Source: UBA9715 sp045629845
Lineage (GTDB): Bacteria > Actinomycetota > Coriobacteriia > Coriobacteriales > Eggerthellaceae
NCBI GenBank assembly: GCA_045629845.1
Contig: JAZQRZ010000148.1
Location: forward strand, 1 to 20,285
Reading direction: 5' to 3'
Length of the DNA stretch: 20,285 nt
In this document: in pieces, positions 14,816-20,285 of the stretch
Layout of the letters: every line of letters starts with the position of its first letter
How positions within the stretch are numbered: position 1 is the stretch's first letter
Position numbers and translations under genes: made by a program
Notes under the pieces: generated by a model
Told to the model about the DNA's origin: nothing
What the model saw: only the letters and a program-made list of their open reading frames with translations
Databases searched by the model: none

Positions 14816-17127
14816 TGACAACGCAGCGCTTTGACATAACGGGTATGACGTGCGCGGCTTGTTCTGCGCGTGTTGAACAGGTGACTACTGAAGTGCCTGG
14901 TGTTGAAAAGGCTGTCGTTAACTTGTTGAAGAATAGCATGGATGTCACGTACGATGGCTCGCCTGAAACCATTTCTGCTATTGAAACAGCAGTTGATAAA
15001 GCGGGTTACGGTGCCGCTCCTCGTGTTGAAGGTGTGGGGGCAACAACGGGCGGCGCTGCTGTGCCAGCACGTCCTGTGAACGCGGCGGCACAAGAAGCTA
15101 AGTCGGTTCGACTGCGTCTTATCGTCAGCTTCATCTTTGCTATTCCTTTGTTCTATCTGGACATGGGTAACATGTGGGGCTGGCCTTTACCAGCATGTTT
15201 CCTTGGTGCCGAAAATGCCATGACTCTGGGTTTGACTCAGTTGCTACTGGTGACTCCCATTGTGTTTGTAAACTTCAAATTCTTTCGTAATGGGTTTAAG
15301 GGACTTATTCACCGTTCACCCAACATGGATACCTTGGTGGCGCTGGGCGCGACTGCTTCAATGATTTACAGCATTGCGCAGTTGTATCACGTGGGTATCG
15401 CGCTTGGTGCGGGTAGCTTGCATGAAGCACATATGGCCTCAATGGATTTGTACTTCGAAGGCGCTGGCATGATTCTTACGCTAATCACGCTAGGGAAATA
15501 CTTTGAAGCGCGTTCGAAGGGCCGTACGACCGATGCCATTACGGCGTTAATGAATCTTGCACCCAAAACAGCCATGCTGGTTGCTGATGATGGCAGCGAA
15601 CAGGAAGTTCCAGTTGAACATGTGCAGCCTGGCGATGTATTGGCTGTGTATGCGGGGCAGGGCATTCCTGTTGATGGCGTTGTGGTTGATGGCTTTGGTG
15701 TGGTTGATGAATCAGCGCTGACAGGCGAAAGCGTTCCCGTTGAAAAGCAGGCTGGCAGCAACGTTACAGGTGCTACGGTGAACACGGCAGGCTTTTTCAA
15801 GATGCGTGCCGAGCGCGTTGGTGCTGATACGGCGCTTGCTCATATTATTGCTCTTGTGGATGATGCTACCAGCACCAAGGCGCCTATTCAGCGCCTTGCG
15901 GATCGTATTAGCTCGGTGTTTGTCCCCGTGGTTATTGGTATTGCAATAGTGGTGTTTGTGCTGTGGCTTGTCCTTTCTGGAATGGATGTTTCGAAGGCAG
16001 TTGTTCACAGCATTGCGGTACTGGTTATTAGTTGTCCGTGTGCTTTAGGCTTGGCTACACCAACGGCCATTATGGTGGGTTCTGGTCGTGGTGCGTCGCA
16101 GGGCATTCTTATCAAGAGTGCCGAAGCGCTGGAAAACGCTCATGACCTGTCAACAGTTGTGCTTGATAAGACAGGCACACTGACAAAAGGTGCGCCCGAG
16201 GTAACTGATGTAATTGCAGCTGAAGGCATCGAGCAATCTGATTTGCTTATGTTGGCGTACGGCTTAGAAAAGAAAAGCGAGCATCCGTTGGCTCGTGCTA
16301 TTTGCACCTTTGCTGCCGAGCAAAAAAGCGATCAGTTGCCTATAAAAGACTTTCGGCAGATTCCCGGTCGTGGTCTTGCGGGCATAACAGAAGGTGCTGA
16401 AGCATTTGGTGGTAATGCGGATTTAATGGCTGATGCGGGTATTGCACTTGGGGCGCTTGAGGCGCGCGCGGAACAGCTTGCACAAGAAGGAAAAACTCCA
16501 CTGTTCTTTGCATGGGGTAATCAGCTTCTGGGTCTTATCGCGGTAGCTGATCAGCTGAAACCAAGCAGTGCAACTGCTGTGCGTGAGCTTGAGGCTTTGG
16601 GTATACATACCGTAATGCTGACAGGTGATAACGAACGTACCGCAGCAGCTATTCAGCAGCAGGTAGGTGTTGACGAGGTTATTGCTGGTGTCCTGCCTGA
16701 TGGAAAAGATGCTCAGATTCGTCGACTTGCTGAAGTGGGTAAGGTTGCCATGGTGGGTGACGGAATTAATGATGCCCCAGCTTTGGCTCGTGCCGATGTT
16801 GGTATTGCAATTGGTGCCGGCACCGATGTGGCAATCGAAAGCGCCGATATGGTGCTGGTTCGCAACGATCTCATGGATGTCGCTGCTTCAATTCAGCTTT
16901 CGCGCGCAACGATGCGCAACATTAAGCAGAATCTGTTTTGGGCACTGTTCTATAACGTCATTTGTATTCCTGTAGCTGCGGGTGTTTTTTCGTCGTTTGG
17001 AATCACGTTGACACCTGATATTGCGGCAGCTGCTATGAGTTTAAGCAGCATTTTTGTGGTAACGAACGCTCTGCGTTTGCGTGCGTGGAAACCGAAGTGG
17101 TCTGCGCAAGAAATAAGTAAGGCCTAA
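14815..17127 (+). CDS. copA: Cu(I)-exporting P1B-type ATPase
   Basis: CopA pumps Cu(I) out of the cytoplasm using ATP. The protein is 770 residues with one N-terminal heavy-metal domain (GMTCAAC, Cys13 and Cys16) and eight expected membrane segments. It has the TGES actuator motif and the transport site Cys407-Pro-Cys409 in SCPCALGLATP. The phosphorylation site is Asp451 in DKTGTLT, the P1B His-Pro is 490-491 (SEHPLA), and GDGINDAPAL runs from 648. The last segments carry the YN and MSLSS elements of Cu(I) pumps, although here MSLSS replaces the more usual MSxSS wording closely. It is translationally coupled to csoR and followed by copZ after 11 bases. Confidence 0.95.
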   Translation: MTTQRFDITGMTCAACSARVEQVTTEVPGVEKAVVNLLKNSMDVTYDGSPETISAIETAVDKAGYGAAPRVEGVGATTGGAAVPARPVNAAAQEAKSVRLRLIVSFIFAIPLFYLDMGNMWGWPLPACFLGAENAMTLGLTQLLLVTPIVFVNFKFFRNGFKGLIHRSPNMDTLVALGATASMIYSIAQLYHVGIALGAGSLHEAHMASMDLYFEGAGMILTLITLGKYFEARSKGRTTDAITALMNLAPKTAMLVADDGSEQEVPVEHVQPGDVLAVYAGQGIPVDGVVVDGFGVVDESALTGESVPVEKQAGSNVTGATVNTAGFFKMRAERVGADTALAHIIALVDDATSTKAPIQRLADRISSVFVPVVIGIAIVVFVLWLVLSGMDVSKAVVHSIAVLVISCPCALGLATPTAIMVGSGRGASQGILIKSAEALENAHDLSTVVLDKTGTLTKGAPEVTDVIAAEGIEQSDLLMLAYGLEKKSEHPLARAICTFAAEQKSDQLPIKDFRQIPGRGLAGITEGAEAFGGNADLMADAGIALGALEARAEQLAQEGKTPLFFAWGNQLLGLIAVADQLKPSSATAVRELEALGIHTVMLTGDNERTAAAIQQQVGVDEVIAGVLPDGKDAQIRRLAEVGKVAMVGDGINDAPALARADVGIAIGAGTDVAIESADMVLVRNDLMDVAASIQLSRATMRNIKQNLFWALFYNVICIPVAAGVFSSFGITLTPDIAAAAMSLSSIFVVTNALRLRAWKPKWSAQEISKA

Positions 17128-17138
17128 AGGAGGGCATC

Positions 17139-17366
17139 ATGAGTTTGTTTAGCGCAAAAGAAGTAGTTGAATTGAATGTCGAAGGCATGCATTGCCCGAA
17201 GTGCGTTGCACGCGTTACTGAAGCACTTGAAGCTGTTGATGGTGTTACTGCTGTCGATGTTCGCTTGGAAGATAATGCTGCCACCGTTGAAGGCCGAGGC
17301 CTTGATTCCGCAGCATTGATTGCTGCCATTCAAGCCATCGATTTTGGTGCCTCCCTGGCTGAATAG
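17139..17366 (+). CDS. copZ: Copper chaperone, single heavy-metal-associated domain
   Basis: This is a 75-residue ferredoxin-like HMA domain with metal site GMHCPKC (Cys19, Cys22). It would carry Cu(I) to CopA or to CsoR. AAGGAGG (17127-17133) overlaps the end of copA and lies five bases before the ATG, so it is the third gene of the copper operon. An eight-residue N-terminal extension precedes the beta strand. A strong hairpin follows 37 bases after the stop. The CPKC pair is less usual than CxxC with A or G, but stays within the family's range. Confidence 0.92.
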   Translation: MSLFSAKEVVELNVEGMHCPKCVARVTEALEAVDGVTAVDVRLEDNAATVEGRGLDSAALIAAIQAIDFGASLAE

Positions 17367-17403
17367 TGCAACAAAAGGTCGAATTCTTTATTGCAAAAGA
17401 AAG

Positions 17404-17445
17404 AACGAACCGCCGCTGTGAAGGAGGGGGAGGCGGCGGTTCGTT
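17404..17445. terminator. GC-rich hairpin ending the copper operon
   Basis: AACGAACCGCCGC (17404-17416) pairs perfectly over 13 bases with GCGGCGGTTCGTT (17433-17445), with a purine-rich 16-base loop. The plus-strand tail ATTCTACT is T-poor. The minus-strand tail CTTTCTTTTGC is T-rich, so it may serve both convergent transcripts. The loop contains an AAGGAGGG sequence that looks like a ribosome site but has no start codon after it. Confidence 0.7.
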
Positions 17446-17664
17446 ATTCTACTAAGGCGAGCCTTGTGTTTGGAGGAAGGACTTCGCCGTGCTTCAGACT
17501 GTCTCGATTATAAGACGATGTCTAGCAAAAGACAATATCTATTTTTGAAAGAATGAGCAATTCTCCTCATTAAGCAAAATAATCGGATTTAATCGACAGA
17601 TAGACACTGCATCAGGCATGCATAATGCCCCATGAATGCTATAACTGCTCTTTGTATTTCATTG
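17446..17664. other. Non-coding stretch between convergent copZ and thioesterase genes
   Basis: I see no credible gene here on either strand; the longest ATG frames are around a dozen codons. A short inverted repeat, AAGGC-GA-GCCTT, lies near 17454-17465. The rest is AT-rich. No tRNA, tmRNA, SRP or RNase P signature is recognised. Confidence 0.6.
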
Positions 17665-18075
17665 CTAATGTGATCGCCTAAATCCTGTTGCAGTCATTTT
17701 TGCGATTGGTGTGCCCAAATCGTCGGTGATATCGACGGTATAAAACGCAAGCGATCGGCCACTTTTATCGGCGCTGCAGGTGGCAATAAGCTTGCTTCCA
17801 CGTGTCACATTGAAGTACTGAATGGAATTACTTACACCCATGGTGGGCTCTTCGCCAATGTTGCAAGCAATGGCAAGTGCAAAGTCAGCCAGTGTAAAGA
17901 TAGCCCCGCCCATAACATTACCCATGGCGTTCAGATGAATATCAGTGATATCGAATTCGCAGACTGCGTGGCCACGTTCAGCTTCAATAACACGGCAGCC
18001 GCATGCTTCGGTTGCGAAACGATCACCCGCAAACAGTTCGCGCACTTCTTCGATGGGGCAATTCTCGTCAATCAT
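17665..18075 (-). CDS. PaaI-type hotdog-fold thioesterase
   Basis: This 136-residue single hotdog domain probably hydrolyses an acyl-CoA thioester in the cytoplasm; the acyl group is unknown. The helix motif NAMGNVMGGAIFTLADFALA (49-68) matches PaaI proteins. Asp64 is in the position of the catalytic acid of E. coli PaaI, and Asn49 is conserved. The usual His of the HGG motif is Met55, a variant I recall from similar clostridial proteins. The start ATG has a weak AAAGAG upstream. There is no phenylacetate pathway gene nearby, so the paaI name is not used. An inverted repeat flanks its likely promoter. Confidence 0.85.
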   Translation of the reverse strand: MIDENCPIEEVRELFAGDRFATEACGCRVIEAERGHAVCEFDITDIHLNAMGNVMGGAIFTLADFALAIACNIGEEPTMGVSNSIQYFNVTRGSKLIATCSADKSGRSLAFYTVDITDDLGTPIAKMTATGFRRSH

Positions 18076-18088
18076 GAAAGCTCTTTCT

Positions 18089-18129
18089 GTCGGTGTTTAC
18101 AGGCGTAGTGTAGCAGTGAAAACACCGAC
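18089..18129. promoter_or_regulatory. Inverted repeat flanking the likely thioesterase promoter
   Basis: GTCGGTGTTT (18089-18098) and AAACACCGAC (18120-18129) are perfect 10-base inverted copies separated by 21 bases. On the minus strand a TACACT -10-like sequence lies between them, about 35 bases upstream of the thioesterase ATG. No T-run follows, so a regulator-binding site fits better than a terminator. Confidence 0.4.
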
Positions 18130-18175
18130 GGCCGGCGTGCAAGTAATGATGCTTAAATTACTCAACAATTATTGC

Positions 18176-18799
18176 TTAGAGCGGCTTGTCGGAAAGAGGG
18201 CGATGCACTTCGCCTTGCCCCAATTCAAGAACGCGAATCTCGTCACCTGCACGTACAACACCTGGTTCAACAACCCATCCAAAGATACCCTCGCGAGGGA
18301 AAATGCAGTCGCCAGCCAGGTAGTAGATAGCGCAGCGCGTGTGGCAAACCTTGCCAATCTGCGAAACTTCGACGATTGCGGTACCAACTTTAAGGCGCGT
18401 ACCAAGCGGCATACCTTTGATGTTGATGCCCTGGGTTGTAATGTTTTCTGCGAAGTCGCCCCAGCCGACATCAAGACCATGTTCGCGAGCAGCATCAATC
18501 GACTCTTGTGCCAAGAACGATACCTGACGATGCCAGTCACCTGCATGTGCATCAGTGGCAACACCAAAGTCATTTACCAGTTCGATAAAGCCAGCTTCGG
18601 CGGGTGCTTTGCGCGTGCCTTTGCGCTCGGAAATGTTGACGGATAACACTGTTCCTGTATCTCCTTCAACAGGAGCGGGGCCCTGATCAGAAACCATAAG
18701 GAGGTTATCAATGCCCAGATCTTCCGCAAGTGCTTTTGCGGTTTCGTTTTCTTTAATTTCAGGATTGATTTTTGAACAATGAGAACTGACGTCGGTCAT
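18176..18799 (-). CDS. MOSC-domain protein
   Basis: MOSC domains bind sulfur or molybdenum cofactor-related ligands and occur in Moco sulfurases and YiiM-type proteins. The protein is 207 residues. The MOSC part runs from about residue 46 and includes SERKGTRKAP, TDAHAGDWHRQVSFLAQESID, GDFAENITT (about 114-122) and IGKVCHTRCAIYY, with Cys152 and Cys156, one of which is the conserved MOSC cysteine. The first 45 residues are an extension I cannot assign. ATG 18799 is preferred over GTG 18808 because AAGGAAAGG sits eight bases before the ATG but abuts the GTG. The gene is preceded by a highly structured 5' leader and lies downstream of the aminotransferase gene on the same strand. Confidence 0.85.
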   Translation of the reverse strand: MTDVSSHCSKINPEIKENETAKALAEDLGIDNLLMVSDQGPAPVEGDTGTVLSVNISERKGTRKAPAEAGFIELVNDFGVATDAHAGDWHRQVSFLAQESIDAAREHGLDVGWGDFAENITTQGINIKGMPLGTRLKVGTAIVEVSQIGKVCHTRCAIYYLAGDCIFPREGIFGWVVEPGVVRAGDEIRVLELGQGEVHRPLSDKPL

Positions 18800-18964
18800 C
18801 CGTTGCACCTTTCCTTAGGGTCGACGCAACGGCTGCCACCCCGAAGCGCCCGGTGCAAGGATATGTTCTCGCGCTCCGCTGCACGACGGAAAGCTATAAG
18901 CGACGCGAGTGAATCTCGGCTCGGACGAGGATAACATATTCTCGTCCGAGAATTGTTCACAATT
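18800..18964 (-). promoter_or_regulatory. Structured 5' leader of the MOSC gene, candidate riboswitch or attenuator
   Basis: On the minus strand a TTGTGA/TATGTT promoter-like pair with an 18-base spacer begins inside a palindrome, AATTGT-TC-ACAATT (18951-18964). Downstream are three features. A 10-bp hairpin pairs 18920-18929 with 18941-18950. A 6-bp stem pairs 18868-18873 with 18904-18909 and encloses a 4-bp hairpin. A 7-bp stem pairs TTGCACC (18852-18858) with GGTGCAA (18803-18809), continued inward by GGG/CCC, CGC/GCG and CGG/CCG pairs. The segment next to the start codon can instead pair 18800-18806 with 18826-18832 (7 bp) plus ACC/GGT. The Shine-Dalgarno sequence lies between these arms. 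No known riboswitch class is confirmed. Confidence 0.55.
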
Positions 18965-18976
18965 TGCTATTGTGCA

Positions 18977-20155
18977 TCAAGAAAGATGCTCTACTGCAGT
19001 AGCTAGCTGATTAAGCGCGCGTGCCAAGTAGGTACGCTGCGTAGCCAGGTTAATGCGAATAAAACCATCGCCTTCCTTGCCAAACATATCGCCACAATCA
19101 AGCCAAAGTCCTGCTTCGTCTTCTATGAAGCGTTGCAGTTTAGAGCCGTACAGACCAAGTGCGCGGCAATCAATCCAAGCCAGATACGTGCTGCCCGAAT
19201 CGATAAGAGTTAGCTGAGGTGTGCGTTGTGCAAGGGTGTCGGCTACCAGCTTCCAATTGTCTTCCAGATAAGTTTTCAGCTCGGTAAGCCACTGTTCGCC
19301 ATGTTCGTAAGCTGCTTGAGTTGCGACAAGTCCCAGCGTGTTTCCTTCGAAAAAGCCAGTAGCTTCGACAGCTTGACGGTAGGTGCGACGCAAATCTTCG
19401 TTAGGAATAACTGTGTTCGCAATCTGCAGTCCAGCCAGATTGAACGTTTTTGAGGCGCTAGTGCATGCAATAGCGTGCTGAGCGATGTTTTCATCAAGCG
19501 TCAAGAATGGCGTGTGTTTATGACCAGGGCGAGCAAAGTCCATATGAATCTCGTCGCTGACAATAATCACGTCGTGTTGCACGCAGATTTCACCGAGCTT
19601 TGTTAGTTCGGCAGTGCTCCAAACGCGTCCGCCCGGATTATGGGGGTTGCACAGTAAGAATAGCTTCACCTTGTTTTCGGTGATAGCTTGCTCAAAAGCA
19701 TCGAAGTCGATGGAGTAAGCGTTGTTTTCAAACACAAGTGGGGTATTTACAAGCTTGCGTCCGTTGTTGGTAATAACGCTTCCGAAGGGGTAGTACACCG
19801 GCTGCTGAATAAGAACTGCATCGCCAGGTTGTGTAAACGCGCGCACGGCAGCAGCAAGCGCATAAACCACGCCAGGTGTAATAGTTACTTGTTCAGCAGG
19901 AACGTGCCAGCCATAACGGCGTGAGCACCAGTTATCCAATGCTTTGAAGTATCCATCGGTGGGCATGGTGTAGCCAAAGATGCCGTGCTGGGTACGAGCG
20001 GCAATGGCATCAAGGATTTCGGGTGCGGTGGGGAAGTCCATATCCGCCACCCACAGCGAAAGCAAATCGGGTGAACGATGACGTGCTTCGGCAAAGTCAA
20101 ACTTCAGGCAATCCGTGCCATGTCGTTCGACTGGCGTATCAAAATCATAAGGCAT
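18977..20155 (-). CDS. MalY/PatB-type PLP aminotransferase, probable cystathionine beta-lyase
   Basis: This 392-residue fold-type I pyridoxal-phosphate enzyme is of the MalY/PatB group. The family usually cleaves the C-S bond of cystathionine or related cysteine conjugates, releasing homocysteine or thiol, pyruvate and ammonia. The N-terminal YDFDTPVERHGTDCLKFD and LLSLWVADMDF are typical. CNPHNPGG (169-176), SDEIHMD (200-206) and the PLP lysine Lys236 in SASKTFNLAGLQ are intact, and FIRINLA near the C-terminus supplies the carboxylate-binding Arg. ATG 20155 has AAAGGA seven bases upstream. A regulatory role like E. coli MalY cannot be excluded. It is followed after 177 bases by the MOSC gene on the same strand. 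Confidence 0.9.
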   Translation of the reverse strand: MPYDFDTPVERHGTDCLKFDFAEARHRSPDLLSLWVADMDFPTAPEILDAIAARTQHGIFGYTMPTDGYFKALDNWCSRRYGWHVPAEQVTITPGVVYALAAAVRAFTQPGDAVLIQQPVYYPFGSVITNNGRKLVNTPLVFENNAYSIDFDAFEQAITENKVKLFLLCNPHNPGGRVWSTAELTKLGEICVQHDVIIVSDEIHMDFARPGHKHTPFLTLDENIAQHAIACTSASKTFNLAGLQIANTVIPNEDLRRTYRQAVEATGFFEGNTLGLVATQAAYEHGEQWLTELKTYLEDNWKLVADTLAQRTPQLTLIDSGSTYLAWIDCRALGLYGSKLQRFIEDEAGLWLDCGDMFGKEGDGFIRINLATQRTYLARALNQLATAVEHLS

Positions 20156-20233
20156 GCTGAGGTCCTTTCATTTTTGGGTTGTTTGGGAGCGGGTGAAGCG
20201 AGGTAAGGTAAAGCCAAAGGAGCCGAGAAATCC

Positions 20234-20258
20234 ACTTTTGCCTAGGTTTGGCAAAAGT
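20234..20258. repeat. Inverted repeat upstream of the aminotransferase gene
   Basis: ACTTTTGCC (20234-20242) and GGCAAAAGT (20250-20258) form a perfect 9-bp stem with a 7-base loop. No T-run is present on either side. It lies about 80 bases upstream of the aminotransferase start and may be an operator or a leader hairpin. A second 10-base palindrome, CGACGCGTCG, lies at 20272-20281 near the window end. Confidence 0.45.
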
Positions 20259-20285
20259 TAGTTCGAGGCCACGACGCGTCGAGCG

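Noticed and set aside
17417..17432. AAGGAGGG in the copper-terminator loop as a ribosome site for a small gene
   Set aside because: No start codon or open frame follows at a usable distance.
17945..18646. Long plus-strand open frame (233 codons) across the thioesterase and MOSC genes
   Set aside because: It is antisense to two well-recognised genes, has low-complexity, unlikely composition and no ribosome site.
18800..18964. Firm call as a Moco riboswitch
   Set aside because: Only the closing stem and GGAAAGGTGCA tail look similar; the core is far shorter than the Moco RNAs I recall, and no covariance search was possible.
18951..18964. lac-operator-like palindrome AATTGT..ACAATT
   Set aside because: It is only 14 bases with a 2-base centre, shorter than LacI operators. 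The resemblance is probably coincidental, though it may still be a regulator site.
1..20285. CRISPR arrays, tRNA or rRNA genes, insertion sequences, phage or integron features
   Set aside because: No regularly spaced repeats, transposase, integrase or structured RNA gene signatures were seen on either strand.
1..20285. Cobalamin (B12) riboswitch controlling the cbi genes
   Set aside because: No recognisable B12 box with the GCCACTG-type core was found in the intergenic regions; it may lie upstream of the window.

Overview
The window reads as a chromosomal segment from an anaerobic Gram-positive bacterium, most likely an actinobacterium of the Coriobacteriia/Eggerthellales type. That placement is an inference from protein style (clostridia-like MOSC and hotdog proteins, a CsoR-CopA-CopZ copper module, a fused CbiE-CbiT, roughly balanced base composition, apparently leaderless or GTG starts). 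It was not tested by any search.

Bases 1-11420 are dominated by a cobalamin (corrin ring) biosynthesis cluster of the anaerobic, early-cobalt-insertion type, as shown by cbiD and cbiG. The plus-strand order is cbiD (5' end outside the window), cbiF, cbiG, cbiH, cbiJ, cbiET and cbiA. After cbiA the cluster is interrupted by two minus-strand genes, a membrane diguanylate cyclase and an MFS transporter. It then resumes with its own promoter region for cbiP and cbiC. Together these genes cover most steps from cobalt-precorrin-3 to cobyric acid. The window holds no cobalt chelatase, cbiL, cbiB, adenosyltransferase or nucleotide-loop gene, and no B12 riboswitch was recognised. A metal-binding cupin gene follows cbiC in the same direction and ends at a strong hairpin.

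Bases 12000-14400 carry unrelated single genes: a minus-strand thioredoxin-like protein, a plus-strand APH/choline-kinase-fold protein with an abnormal catalytic loop, and a minus-strand tyrosine phosphatase. Bases 14470-17370 are a compact copper-homeostasis operon: a perfect 21-bp CsoR-type operator, csoR, copA and copZ, closed by a GC-rich hairpin. The remainder is minus-strand: a hotdog thioesterase, a MOSC-domain protein and a MalY/PatB-type aminotransferase.

The least ordinary features are non-coding. (1) The MOSC gene has an unusually structured 5' leader in which the segment next to the start codon can form two mutually exclusive helices, a candidate riboswitch or attenuator. (2) A hairpin/palindrome with a T-run sits at the predicted start of the cbiP transcript. 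(3) Several intergenic hairpins share an AGTCyC-type core and may be one dispersed palindrome family. (4) The kinase-like protein has an Asn-Thr-Glu sequence where the family normally has His-x-Asp. I did not find an obvious new multi-gene defence or mobile system, CRISPR array, tRNA, rRNA or insertion sequence.
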